Assembly (NCBI GenBank): GCA_045601805.1 | Contig: JAZSAJ010000059.1 | Span: 1 to 64,000 of the forward strand | From: SIG607 sp045601805 | Lineage (GTDB): Bacteria; Bacillota; Clostridia; Oscillospirales; Acutalibacteraceae | Reading direction: 5' to 3' | DNA length: 64,000 bases | Shown: one piece after another, positions 48,388 to 57,486 of the stretch | How positions within the stretch are numbered: the first letter of the stretch is position 1 | How the letters are laid out: each line of letters begins with the position of its first letter | The notes under the pieces: model-generated | The model's database searches: none | What the model saw: only the letters and a program-made list of their open reading frames with translations | Told to the model about the DNA's origin: nothing | Program-made: the position numbers and the translations under genes

Positions 48388-48983
48388 TGTTTTTTCTCCC
48401 AAAGTTCTGTAATTTTTTGCGTTATAAGTTCGGTGTATTTTTTTATATTGCTTCGTGCAACACTTTCGCCTTGTTCAGCAGTTTCTATAACTTCGCCAAA
48501 ACGAACGGTTGCCTTTTGAAAAGGCCTTACGGGGTTATTACCCCTATAAACCGAAACAGGCAAAATTTTGCTGTTTGTCTGCAAAGCAATAAGCGCGGCG
48601 CCCGGTTTTGCCTTTTTTGGTGCGCCGCTAACTGTTCGGGTGCCTTCGGGAAAAATACCCAAAACACCGCCGTTTTTGCAAATTTCCTGCGCCTTTAAAA
48701 GCGCCGTTTTATCGGAACTTTTACGGTCAACAGGAAAAGCACCCATTTTACTGAAAACCGTTTTTAAAACGGGAATAGAAAACAATTCTTTTTTTGCCAT
48801 AAAGCAAATTTGCCGTGGGCAAAGGGCAATTAAAAGCCATACATCTGTCATTGAAGTATGGTTACAGCAAAGCACAACCGATTCGTTTTTTGGTATATTT
48901 GCGACACCGTGTTTTTTAATGTTAAAAAACAAATAAGCAAGCGGTTTTATAACCGCCCTTACAAATTTATAAAAAGCGGACAT
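48384..48983 (-). CDS. plsC: 1-acyl-sn-glycerol-3-phosphate acyltransferase
   Basis: A 199-residue acyltransferase of membrane phospholipid synthesis. The catalytic H-x4-D is NHTSMTDVW, the acceptor-binding block is FPEGTRTVSG, and an N-terminal hydrophobic segment anchors it. Its ATG overlaps the cmk stop (TAATG) and its stop overlaps the ispH start. Confidence 0.92.
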   Translation of the reverse strand: MSAFYKFVRAVIKPLAYLFFNIKKHGVANIPKNESVVLCCNHTSMTDVWLLIALCPRQICFMAKKELFSIPVLKTVFSKMGAFPVDRKSSDKTALLKAQEICKNGGVLGIFPEGTRTVSGAPKKAKPGAALIALQTNSKILPVSVYRGNNPVRPFQKATVRFGEVIETAEQGESVARSNIKKYTELITQKITELWEKKH

Positions 48984-49657
48984 TAAATTTTCTCCTTTAT
49001 AATATCCAATAAAAGTTGTTTTGATTCTTCTAAATTTTTGCTTGTTGTATCGGCAATAACGCTGTCAGGTGCCGGTTTTAGCGGAGCAATTTCGCGGTGG
49101 GAATCGTTATAATCGCGCGTTTTCATATCTTGTAAAACCGCTTCGTAACTTTCGTTTATGCCTTTTTCAAGAAGTTCTTTATATCTGCGCATTGCCCTTG
49201 CTTCGCAGTCGGCGGTTAAAAATATTTTAACTGTGGCATTTGGCAAAACAACGGTGCCAATATCTCTGCCATCCATAACAACATTATTTTCTTTGGCAAT
49301 ATCGCGTTGCATATTAAGTAAAAACGCCCTTACTTCCTTTTTAGCCGAAACGGCAGAAGCCATCATAGATGCTTCGGGCGTTCTGATTTGCCCTGACACA
49401 TCTTCACCGCAAAGGAACACAAGTTGTGCGCCGTTTATAAATTTAAGTTCAACCTTAATATCACTTAAATATGGGGTTAAATCGTTTAAACTTTCGGGCT
49501 TAAAACCCTTTCTTATAAAGTAAAGACCAATAGCGCGGTAAAGTGCGCCTGTATCAACATAAATAAAGCCGAGTTCTTTTGCAACTGCCTTTGCCAAAGT
49601 GCTTTTACCGGCACCTGCAGGGCCGTCTATTGCTACCGAAATTTTTTTGTTTTCCAT
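48983..49657 (-). CDS. cmk: Cytidylate kinase
   Basis: A 224-residue CMP/dCMP kinase. P-loop DGPAGAGKSTLAKAVA, the CMP-binding region VDTGALYRAIGLY, and the DGRDIGTVVLPNATVKIFLTA block are all typical. Second-last metabolic gene before plsC and ispH-S1, the conserved clostridial order. Confidence 0.95.
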   Translation of the reverse strand: MENKKISVAIDGPAGAGKSTLAKAVAKELGFIYVDTGALYRAIGLYFIRKGFKPESLNDLTPYLSDIKVELKFINGAQLVFLCGEDVSGQIRTPEASMMASAVSAKKEVRAFLLNMQRDIAKENNVVMDGRDIGTVVLPNATVKIFLTADCEARAMRRYKELLEKGINESYEAVLQDMKTRDYNDSHREIAPLKPAPDSVIADTTSKNLEESKQLLLDIIKEKI

Positions 49658-49669
49658 AATATTCCCACC

Positions 49670-50890
49670 TTATATATTACTTCCTGCCAAATAGCCGGTT
49701 GAAAATGCAATTTGCAAATTAAAACCGCCTGTGTAAGCGTCAACATCAATAACTTCGCCTGCAAAATATAAACCCTTTATAAGTTTTGATTCCATTGTGG
49801 CTGAATTTATTTCTTTTACACTTACACCGCCCCTTGTAATAATTGCTTCGTTTATGGGGCGTGTGCCTGTTATATGCATTTCTATTCCTTTAATTACCGA
49901 GCAAAGTTTACTTCGCCCCTCTTTTGTAATTTGGTTTACCTTTGTTGCGCTGTCAATTCCGCTTAATTTTACCACCGTTGGTATCATTTTAGCGGGTAAA
50001 AGTTCACCCAAACTATTAGCAAAATCTTTGTTTGCATTTTTTGCAAAATCCCTTAAAATTCGGCTGTCCAAAGTATTTATATCAAGCGCAGGTTTCATAT
50101 CAAGCAAACAGTAATATTCGTTTTTAGCGGTATCAATGTGCGCCGACGCGCTTAATACAAGCGGACCCGATATACCAAAATGGGTAAAAAGCATTTCGCC
50201 CTGTTCGCAAAAAACAGGTTTCTTTTGCCCGTTTTGAAAAACAGTCAGTTTCACATTTTTTAAGGAAAGCCCCATCATTTTAGGGGCGAACCCCTCGCGT
50301 ATTTTAAGGGGTACTAATGAAGCAGATAATTCATTTACTGTGTGGCCAAGTTCTTTAGCAAAGCGGTAGCCATCACCCGTTGAGCCGGTGCCGGTATAAG
50401 AAGCACCACCCGTTGCAATTATACATTTATTACAAAGAATTTCGCCGCCACATTCAAGCAAAACCGATTTTATTTCTTCGTTTTCTTTAATAATTTTTAA
50501 AACGGTATCGTTTATAATTTTTACGCCGCTTTTTTTTGCGGCTTTAACCAAAGCGTCTACAATATCACTTGCTTTGTCACTAACGGGGAAAACGCGGTTT
50601 CCCCGTTCGGTTTTAAGTGCTACACCTTGGTTTTCAAAAAATTCCATTGTATTACCCGAATCAAAAGTATTAAAAGCGGAATACAAAAATTTGGGGTTGC
50701 GAAGTGTGTTTTTAATAAGTGTTTCTTTATCGCAATTATTTGTAACGTTGCAGCGTCCCTTACCCGTAATCATAACCTTACGGGCGCATTTTTCATTCTT
50801 TTCAACAAGAATTACTTCGTTATTGTTTTTAGCAGCAGTTATTGCCGCCATTAACCCTGCAGCACCGCCGCCCACTACAACTACTTTCAT
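49670..50890 (-). CDS. NAD(P)/FAD-dependent oxidoreductase, HI0933/YhiN family
   Basis: A 406-residue flavoprotein of unknown substrate. The FAD motif VVGGGAAGLMAAITAAKNN is followed by the family signature ARKVMITGKGRCNVTN, and ATGGASYTGTGSTGDGYRFA and the C-terminal GGFNLQIAFSTGYLAG are conserved. It precedes cmk by 12 bp in the same operon, a common clostridial neighbourhood. Confidence 0.9.
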   Translation of the reverse strand: MKVVVVGGGAAGLMAAITAAKNNNEVILVEKNEKCARKVMITGKGRCNVTNNCDKETLIKNTLRNPKFLYSAFNTFDSGNTMEFFENQGVALKTERGNRVFPVSDKASDIVDALVKAAKKSGVKIINDTVLKIIKENEEIKSVLLECGGEILCNKCIIATGGASYTGTGSTGDGYRFAKELGHTVNELSASLVPLKIREGFAPKMMGLSLKNVKLTVFQNGQKKPVFCEQGEMLFTHFGISGPLVLSASAHIDTAKNEYYCLLDMKPALDINTLDSRILRDFAKNANKDFANSLGELLPAKMIPTVVKLSGIDSATKVNQITKEGRSKLCSVIKGIEMHITGTRPINEAIITRGGVSVKEINSATMESKLIKGLYFAGEVIDVDAYTGGFNLQIAFSTGYLAGSNI

Positions 50891-50904
50891 TTTAATTCCC
50901 CAAA

Positions 50905-51429
50905 CTAATTAAAAAATTTTGCAAATAGTTTTCTTAACCTATATAAATAAAAAACTGCCAAACGGCTTAAACAAATATCGTAAAGCAAAAAAGCAAAATT
51001 GCCTAAAGCCAAGCCAATTACCGCAATATAAATTCCTGTTTCGCCCTGTAACAAATTTAATCCAAAAAGTTTTGAAAAACCGCCGTAAACAAGCAATAGC
51101 GAACAGTTAAAAACCAAAAATTTTAAAACATATTCTAAAACCCTTGATTTTAAATTTTCAAAAACCGCCTTTAAAACGGGGTACCACCCAAAAAGGCATA
51201 AGTACATAAGTTTTGCTTCGGTTTCGCAAAACAGTAAAACAGGCAAAAGTGAAGCTAAAAATGTGGCAAAACCGTATTTTTTACCAAGTTCGGTAAGCGG
51301 AACAATTAAGAATGCCCCCGAAAGCGCAGGTACGGCATAGGTTAAATAAGGAAAATATGCCACAAGCATTAAAACCGTTATAAGCGCCGCAAAGGTGGCG
51401 CACAGGGTTATTTTTTTTGTTTTTTTCAT
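50905..51429 (-). CDS. Hydrophobic membrane protein of unknown function
   Basis: A 174-residue protein with about five membrane helices, beginning KKTKKITLCATFAALITVLMLVAYF. The pattern recalls the S-components of ECF transporters or small clostridial membrane proteins, without a decisive motif. ATG 51429 overlaps the stop of the J-domain gene (TAATG), so translation is coupled. Confidence 0.7.
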   Translation of the reverse strand: MKKTKKITLCATFAALITVLMLVAYFPYLTYAVPALSGAFLIVPLTELGKKYGFATFLASLLPVLLFCETEAKLMYLCLFGWYPVLKAVFENLKSRVLEYVLKFLVFNCSLLLVYGGFSKLFGLNLLQGETGIYIAVIGLALGNFAFLLYDICLSRLAVFYLYRLRKLFAKFFN

Positions 51430-52022
51430 TAACAGCACCTAATAAGGTCGCCGCCCATCATTTCGCAACAACAGTCGGCACAAATTAAAGAAGTACAGCA
51501 ATCGCACGCGTCGTTTCCGCCCATATTGTGGCTGCTTCTATACGGGTTATTGTGGCGTGACCTGCCCTGTGCCGAAATTCGCCTAAATGCTTCGGCGTAT
51601 TCAGGGTTACCGGGCTCCATTCTGGCGGCGGTGGCAAAACTTGTGTATGCCGAATCAAAATAACCGCGTTTGTATTGTACCGTACCGCTTAAAAAATACC
51701 ATTCGGCATTTCGCTTATTAACAGGTACGCCGTCAAGCAAAATTTGCGCTTTATCAAGTTCGCCCCTGTTAATAATTTCCCTAATATCAGCAAAACCGCC
51801 GTTTGTGTAACCGCCACCGGCAGACCCTTGGTTACGGCGCGAATTCATAATTTCATCGTACGCTTCGTTAATTTCTTTCATTTTTTCGGCAGCAAGGTCC
51901 GAAAGCGGATTATCCTGATAACTGTCGGGATGATATTTTCTTGCAAGTTCGCGGTATGCCTTTTTAATTTCTTCGTCAGTAGCATCACGGCTTACGCCAA
52001 GAACCGAATATGCATCTTTCAT
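51429..52022 (-). CDS. J-domain protein with Cys-rich C-terminal tail
   Basis: 197 residues. Residues 1-65 are a J domain (DAYSVLGVSRDATDEEIKKAYRELARKYHPDSY, HPD intact) that would stimulate a DnaK-type chaperone. A TPR-like middle follows. The tail ACDCCTSLICADCCCEMMGGDLIRCC has nine Cys in about 26 residues and lacks the spacing of the DnaJ zinc finger. It overlaps the DUF5685 gene by 4 nt; the two and the membrane protein behave as one unit. Confidence 0.85.
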   Translation of the reverse strand: MKDAYSVLGVSRDATDEEIKKAYRELARKYHPDSYQDNPLSDLAAEKMKEINEAYDEIMNSRRNQGSAGGGYTNGGFADIREIINRGELDKAQILLDGVPVNKRNAEWYFLSGTVQYKRGYFDSAYTSFATAARMEPGNPEYAEAFRRISAQGRSRHNNPYRSSHNMGGNDACDCCTSLICADCCCEMMGGDLIRCC

Positions 52023-52849
52023 TTAAATAACTCCTTATTCATTGTATCTTCAAGGCCAACATAAATAATGTTTCCCAAAATATCTTTATACCTTTTAAAT
52101 TCAATAAGCTGAAACGCCTTTATTGCTTGGTCAATTATAATATAAATTTGCGGTTTTATTCTATCTTTTACCTCTTGCTTATTAAGTTTACCAAGCGGAT
52201 TAAATCTTCCTTTTTTTGCATCTTCTTCACAGTCACAAGCGGCATCCATTAAATAAATATACCTACCCATTAAACTGCCCAAATAAGAAAGTGTGCGTTT
52301 CTCTGCTTCGTTTTTTGCGCAAAGCGAAAAAATATTCGCCAGTAAATTTTGTGTGGGCAAAGCGCAAATATCAAGAGTGGTGTTCTCTTGTTGTTCGGCT
52401 TTTGCTTGTTCTGTTACAAACTCTTTTGCAAAGGTATTTATTTGCGGATAGTTTTTTACCGCCTTTTTGTAAGCGCCTTTAAAAAACAGTTTTAAAAAGC
52501 GGCTAATTAGTTTTTTTGCGCCCTTTTCATCGCTAATATCATCGCACAGTTTGTAGTAAAGCAAAATTACCGCCGCCGCGCTTGATAATGAATACCCACT
52601 ATCGCTTTGCAAATAATTGCACCGCTTTAACGGATTGCACACACACGCTTTTCTGCAAAGCGTACCGTTTTCTTCTGCTAAAGAAAGGTTTAAAAGCGCC
52701 AAAAAGGTAAAATCGTAACTTAGGGTAAAACGGGTGAAAAAGCCGTATTCTTTGCCAAGCGTACGGCAAAGCGAACAGTAAACGGCTTTATAAGTTTCGT
52801 ACTCTTTTACCTTTAGTTCGCCCTTACTTGCTTTAATATAGCCAAACAC
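52019..52849 (-). CDS. DUF5685 family protein
   Basis: A 276-residue helical protein starting FGYIKASKGELKVKEYETYK, then YCSLCRTLGKEYGFFTRFTLSYD; CVCNPLKRC adds more Cys, a possible metal site. Family function is unknown. I chose GTG 52849, which gives the family's usual M-F-G-Y start seven bases after GAGGTG, instead of the GTG at 52858 that lies inside the ribosome site. It is the first gene of the operon that runs to ispH-S1. Confidence 0.82.
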   Translation of the reverse strand: MFGYIKASKGELKVKEYETYKAVYCSLCRTLGKEYGFFTRFTLSYDFTFLALLNLSLAEENGTLCRKACVCNPLKRCNYLQSDSGYSLSSAAAVILLYYKLCDDISDEKGAKKLISRFLKLFFKGAYKKAVKNYPQINTFAKEFVTEQAKAEQQENTTLDICALPTQNLLANIFSLCAKNEAEKRTLSYLGSLMGRYIYLMDAACDCEEDAKKGRFNPLGKLNKQEVKDRIKPQIYIIIDQAIKAFQLIEFKRYKDILGNIIYVGLEDTMNKELFK

Positions 52850-52901
52850 CCAATTCACCTCTTTTTAAATTTTAATGTATTTTTGTTAAAAATGTGTGAA
52901 T

Positions 52902-55736
52902 TTACAACACTTTTTTAAGAAATTCGCCTGTGAATGAATTTTTACAGTTAGCAATTTGTTCGGGCGTACCAACCGCCACAACCGTTCCGCCGCCAGAACC
53001 TCCTTCGGGGCCTAAATCAATTATATAGTCGGCGGGTTTTATAACATCAAGGTTATGTTCAATAACAATTACGGTGTTACCTGCTTCAACAAGTCTGTTT
53101 AATACTTCAATTAAGCGGTGAACATCGGCCGCGTGAAGACCAGTTGTGGGTTCATCTAAAATATAAACCGTTTTACCCGTACTGCGTTTTGAAAGTTCGG
53201 TTGCAAGTTTAACCCTTTGGGCTTCGCCGCCCGAAAGCGTTGTTGCGCTTTGGCCAAGTTTTACATAGCCAAGCCCAACTTCATAAAGTGTTTTAATTTT
53301 ACGGTGAATTTTTGGTATGCTTTGGAAGAAATACATTGCTTCTTCAACCGTCATATCAAGCACTTCGGCAATGTTTTTACCCTTGTAACGAACAGACAGA
53401 GTTTCTTCGTTATAACGGCTGCCGCCGCAAACTTCGCAAGGCACGTAAACATCGGGCAAAAACTGCATTTCAATTTTTAAAATGCCGTCGCCTTCGCAAT
53501 GTTCGCACCTACCGCCACGAACATTAAACGAAAACCTGCCGGGTTTATAACCGCGTATTTTGGCGTCTTTTGTTGATGCAAAAAGTTCGCGTATATCGTT
53601 AAACACACCTGTATAAGTTGCAGGGTTTGAAGACGGCATTCTGCCAATGGGCGACTGGTTAATATCAATAACCTTATCAAGATTTTCTATGCCGTCTATA
53701 CTTTTAAAACTGCCCCAAACCGTTCTTGCGCGGTTTAGTTTATTGGCAAGATATTTGTAAATTACTTCGTTTACAAGACTTGATTTACCCGAACCGCTTA
53801 CGCCTGTAACACAAACAAAGGAGCCAAGCGGAATTTTAACATTCACATTTTTTAGGTTGTTTTCACTTGCGCCCTTTACGGTTAAATAGTTTCCGTTGCC
53901 TTTTCTTCTGTCTTTGGGTACGGGAATTTTCTTTTTACCAAAAAGGTAATCTGCCGTAACAGAGTTTTGGCAGTTTTTAAGTTCGTTTATAGTTCCCGAA
54001 AAAATAAGTTCGCCGCCGTGAACACCTGCGCCCGGGCCAATATCAACAATATAATCGGCTGCAAACATTGTTTCTTCGTCGTGCTCAACCACAATTAAGG
54101 TGTTACCTAAATCGCGCAGTTCTTTAAGGGCGTTAATAAGTTTTTGGTTATCGCGCTGATGCAACCCAATGCTTGGCTCATCTAAAACATAAAGTACACC
54201 TGTTAAATAAGAGCCAATTTGGGTGGCAAGGCGAATACGCTGGGCTTCGCCGCCCGAAAGCGAACTTGCCGAACGCGAAAGTGTTAGGTAATTAAGCCCA
54301 ACTTCATTTAAAAACGAAAGGCGTTCGCCAATTTCTTTTAAAATTGGGGTGGCAATCTGCCGTTTTCCGCCCGTAAATTCAAGAGTTTTAACAAATTCGC
54401 AAGCGTCAGTAACCGTCATTTCGCAAAATTCGTGAATACTTTTACCGCCAACAGTTACCGCCAATGCTTCGGGTTTAAGCCGCGCGCCGCCGCATTTACG
54501 GCAGACGCTTTCAAACATATAACTTTCAATTTCGCGCTTGGTGTAATCGCTTTCGGTTTCATTATAACGGCGTTCAAGGTTTCCTATAACACCCTCAAAA
54601 GCGGAATTATATACACCGCCGCCCCATTCAGAAAGTTTATTAAGGGGTATTTTTACACCGTTTGTGCCGTATAAAACAACATTCCGTTGCTCTTCGGTAA
54701 GTTCTTCGTAGGGCGTTTCCATATTAAAGCCCATATAGTTTGCCACGCCCTCAAAATACATATGGGCAATAGCGCCCCTGCTAAATGCACCTTTTTCGTT
54801 GCAGTTCCAACCCGATGCCCTAAATGCTTTATAAAAAGGAAGTGACGGGTCTTCAATAATAAGGTTGGGATTCACCTTTAAAAATTTACCTATACCGCTG
54901 CAAACAGGGCAAGCGCCAAGGGGGTTATTAAAGGAAAACAGCGTTGGGGTAAGTTCGGGCAAACTAATGCCGTGTTCTTCACAGGCATAGTTTTGCGAAA
55001 AATGAAGTTCTTCACCGCCAATAACATCAATAATTAAAATACCGCCGGCAAGTTTTAGTGCCGTTTCAACGCTGTCGGTTAAACGGCTTTTAACAGTTTC
55101 GTTTATTACAATTCTGTCTACTACAATTTCAATTTTGTGCTTAATATTTTTGTTTAGCTTAATTTCTTCGCTTAGTTCGTAAAGGTTGCCGTCAATTCTG
55201 GCGCGCACAAAACCCGATTTTTGCGCCGAAGCCAATTCTTTTTCGTGCATACCTTTTCTTCCGCGCACAACCGGCGCCAAAACTTGAATTTTGGTGCCGT
55301 CAGGTAATTTTAAAATTTTAGAAACGATTTGGTCGGTTGTTTGCACCGAAATTTCTTTTTTACAAATTGGGCAGTGCGCCACGCCCACCCTTGCGTATAA
55401 AAGACGCAAATAATCGTAAATTTCGGTTACGGTACCAACGGTTGAACGCGGGTTTTTAGAGGTGGTTTTTTGGTCTATTGAAATGGCAGGAGAAAGCCCC
55501 TCAATGCTATCAACTTCGGGCTTGTCTACCTGGCCTAAAAACATACGGGCATAAGAAGACAGGGACTCAACATAACGGCGTTGTCCCTCGGCATAAATGG
55601 TATCAAAGGCAAGACTTGATTTACCCGAACCCGAAAGGCCTGTAAAAACAACCATTTTATCTCTGGGTATAGTTAAATCAATGTTTTTTAAATTATGGCA
55701 TCTTGCACCTTTTACAACAATTTTATCTTTTGCCAT
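52902..55736 (-). CDS. uvrA: Excinuclease ABC subunit A
   Basis: A 944-residue nucleotide-excision-repair damage sensor. Two ABC modules are present: Walker A GLSGSGKSSLAFDT and GVSGSGKSSLVNEV; signatures SLSGGEAQRIRLA and TLSGGEAQRVKLA. Zinc fingers are at CPICKKE, CSGIGKF.../CRKCGGARLKPEAL and CEHCEGDG...CEVCGGSRY. Length is normal. Promoter TTTACT-N17-TAAAAT lies at 55766-55794, without the TTACG dyad seen at dinB. Confidence 0.97.
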   Translation of the reverse strand: MAKDKIVVKGARCHNLKNIDLTIPRDKMVVFTGLSGSGKSSLAFDTIYAEGQRRYVESLSSYARMFLGQVDKPEVDSIEGLSPAISIDQKTTSKNPRSTVGTVTEIYDYLRLLYARVGVAHCPICKKEISVQTTDQIVSKILKLPDGTKIQVLAPVVRGRKGMHEKELASAQKSGFVRARIDGNLYELSEEIKLNKNIKHKIEIVVDRIVINETVKSRLTDSVETALKLAGGILIIDVIGGEELHFSQNYACEEHGISLPELTPTLFSFNNPLGACPVCSGIGKFLKVNPNLIIEDPSLPFYKAFRASGWNCNEKGAFSRGAIAHMYFEGVANYMGFNMETPYEELTEEQRNVVLYGTNGVKIPLNKLSEWGGGVYNSAFEGVIGNLERRYNETESDYTKREIESYMFESVCRKCGGARLKPEALAVTVGGKSIHEFCEMTVTDACEFVKTLEFTGGKRQIATPILKEIGERLSFLNEVGLNYLTLSRSASSLSGGEAQRIRLATQIGSYLTGVLYVLDEPSIGLHQRDNQKLINALKELRDLGNTLIVVEHDEETMFAADYIVDIGPGAGVHGGELIFSGTINELKNCQNSVTADYLFGKKKIPVPKDRRKGNGNYLTVKGASENNLKNVNVKIPLGSFVCVTGVSGSGKSSLVNEVIYKYLANKLNRARTVWGSFKSIDGIENLDKVIDINQSPIGRMPSSNPATYTGVFNDIRELFASTKDAKIRGYKPGRFSFNVRGGRCEHCEGDGILKIEMQFLPDVYVPCEVCGGSRYNEETLSVRYKGKNIAEVLDMTVEEAMYFFQSIPKIHRKIKTLYEVGLGYVKLGQSATTLSGGEAQRVKLATELSKRSTGKTVYILDEPTTGLHAADVHRLIEVLNRLVEAGNTVIVIEHNLDVIKPADYIIDLGPEGGSGGGTVVAVGTPEQIANCKNSFTGEFLKKVL

Positions 55737-55765
55737 TTTCTTCCTCCACAGGTCTAATCTATATT

Positions 55766-55794
55766 ATTTTACCCTAAATTCATTTAAAAGTAAA
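55766..55794 (-). promoter_or_regulatory. uvrA promoter
   Basis: Minus strand TTTACT (55794-55789), 17-nt spacer, TAAAAT (55771-55766). Confidence 0.65.
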
Positions 55795-55820
55795 TATATA
55801 AATAAAAAAGATGTATAGTT

Positions 55821-56061
55821 GGCGTTGTATCCGTAAGGACACAACGCCAGTTTTATTCGCCTTTTCACCCCACAAAAGCCGCGGTTTTGTGGGGACACCG
55901 TTCGGCGAGTTATATTGCTACGCAGTTATATTCGGCTACCGCCGAGTGATATTGCCTGCGGCAGTTTATAGGCGAATAAAATACCACTGAAACCGCAAGG
56001 TTTCAATATCACTTTTGATTTATCAAAAATATCACTGTGAGACTTGTCTCACAATATCACT
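55821..56061. repeat. Orphan array of hairpins with AATATCACT spacers
   Basis: This fills the gap between uvrA and the DUF4886 gene; no gene is seen in it. GGCGTTGT/ACAACGCC (55821-55848) comes first. Next an outer inverted repeat TTTTATTCGCC (55851-55861)/GGCGAATAAAA (55971-55981) encloses CCCCACAAAA/TTTTGTGGGG and short stems separated by AGTTATATT or AGTGATATT. To the right, stems TGAAACC/GGTTTCA, TTTTGA/TCAAAA and TGTGAGA/TCTCACA are separated by AATATCACT at 56005, 56028 and 56053. The spacers on the left are the reverse complement of those on the right. Confidence 0.75.
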
Positions 56062-56150
56062 TCTTCTGAGATGGGTAAAGGGTTTTAGGTTCTCCTAACA
56101 AGAGGAAGTTGATATACAAGTTCCCTGCTTGTTCCGGTATAAGACAAACT

Positions 56151-56185
56151 AAAAGGATGTGTAGAATTTCTACACATCCTTTTTT
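56151..56185. terminator. Terminator of the DUF4886 gene
   Basis: AAAAGGATGTGTAGA/TCTACACATCCTTTT with a 4-nt loop. Confidence 0.85.
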
Positions 56186-56211
56186 CTGTCCTTTAGAGTA
56201 TGTCTCTTTTC

Positions 56212-57411
56212 CTATACACCTTTGCGTTTTTTAATTAAAACAAAAGTAACTGCACCTGCCAATATTACTGCACCGCCTAAACCAATATAAAACCAAACGC
56301 TTTTGTAAAACGGTACAGGCGGTTTTTTTGCATCTACAAACTGCAAATTAAACCCAAAATAAGCGCCGCTGTCAAAACTTTTAATGCTTCTTGGAATTAT
56401 TAAAGTTTCTACACCTTTTACATTTTCGTAAACCTTATCGTCAAGTGCGGTTATTGGTTTGCCGTTTACATAAGCCGGTATTTCTACAACGCCGTCTTCC
56501 CCAACTTCGCGGTAATCTTTTATAAGGGTATAACCTTTTTCATTTTCCCAAACCCTTAAATTATTAAAAACAGTTGACTGTTCGCCCGTTACTGTTTCGT
56601 GAGCAATTTCACGAAGCACTTCAACACGCGGAACACCCAAAATAAACTCGGTTGTGCGAACATCTTTACCCAAAAGGGTTTCAACCCAAACACAAGCCGT
56701 TAAATATTTACCTATATCACTTAAATGGCTTATTGTATCGGCATAAAGCGATTCATTGTCTTTTATTGCGCCGCCAAAATTAAATGCGTCTTTTGCAAGT
56801 TCAACCGCTTGGCCGCTTTTAATTATTTTTACACCGCCCAAAAATTCTGCCGCACTGTTATAAGCGTCTTCAATATCGGCAAAATGTTCTTTTGAGGTTG
56901 CGTAACCCGGTGTGCCGTAATCGCCCTCACCCCTTAGTGTTTCTTTGCTAAATGCCCAGGTTTGATGAATCATAAACTGAGCATTGGGTTGGTGTTTTCT
57001 AACATAAGACTGAAGCTTTCCTAAATCGTCTTTATACGAAGTAAAAGAAGCAGAACCCTCCGGGCTTTCCTGAAAGGTAATAACATCGTACTGCTTTGCT
57101 TTTAAAACCGATTTAATATCAACATATTCAAAATCGGTTTTCCCGTTTTTATAAAGGTAATAATCAAGCCGACCTGTTTCGTAATTTTCAACGTGGCGCT
57201 TTATTGAACAACCGGCGTGGTAAAGGGTGTGAATTTCAATATTTTCACCCATTTGGTTTGCAATTGACCAAATATATTCGGTTGAATTTACCGCATAACT
57301 GTGCCCAATGGCAAGTACCTTTAAAGGCGCTTTTTCGCCTTCGGCAAAGGCAGGCAAAGCACCGCAAAACAAAAAAATTAAAACAATCAAAAAACAAGTA
57401 ATTTTTTTCAT
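56212..57411 (-). CDS. Secreted, membrane-anchored DUF4886 (SGNH-hydrolase-like) protein
   Basis: 399 residues. A Sec signal peptide (KKITCFLIVLIFLFCGALPAFA) precedes the mature start near Glu23. The domain begins LKVLAIGHSYAVNSTEYIW, an SGNH-like block with the nucleophile Ser in GHSYA, followed by HAGCSIKRHVENYE and VITFQESPEGS. C-terminal region ends in a membrane helix (about 373-393) and a basic tail KKRKG, an anchor without an LPxTG motif. It could be an extracellular esterase. ATG 57411 is chosen because it begins the signal peptide. Promoter 57440-57468. Confidence 0.78.
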   Translation of the reverse strand: MKKITCFLIVLIFLFCGALPAFAEGEKAPLKVLAIGHSYAVNSTEYIWSIANQMGENIEIHTLYHAGCSIKRHVENYETGRLDYYLYKNGKTDFEYVDIKSVLKAKQYDVITFQESPEGSASFTSYKDDLGKLQSYVRKHQPNAQFMIHQTWAFSKETLRGEGDYGTPGYATSKEHFADIEDAYNSAAEFLGGVKIIKSGQAVELAKDAFNFGGAIKDNESLYADTISHLSDIGKYLTACVWVETLLGKDVRTTEFILGVPRVEVLREIAHETVTGEQSTVFNNLRVWENEKGYTLIKDYREVGEDGVVEIPAYVNGKPITALDDKVYENVKGVETLIIPRSIKSFDSGAYFGFNLQFVDAKKPPVPFYKSVWFYIGLGGAVILAGAVTFVLIKKRKGV

Positions 57412-57439
57412 AAAAAACCCCACTTTTTTTGTTGACTTT

Positions 57440-57468
57440 ATTATAGCAAGTAGATATAATGAAGTCAA
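57440..57468 (-). promoter_or_regulatory. Promoter of the DUF4886 gene
   Basis: Minus strand TTGACT (57468-57463), 17-nt spacer, TATAAT (57445-57440), in the short gap after dinB. Confidence 0.75.
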
Positions 57469-57486
57469 GTTTAAAAAGAGGCACTT

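Noticed and set aside
55737..55800. TTACG-type dyad or LexA box at uvrA
   Set aside because: Neither motif is visible in the uvrA promoter region, so uvrA is not placed in the proposed regulon.
55821..56061. Possible CRISPR array or tandem repeat
   Set aside because: Same reasons: constant 9-mers of mixed orientation between palindromic stems, no repeat of CRISPR length.
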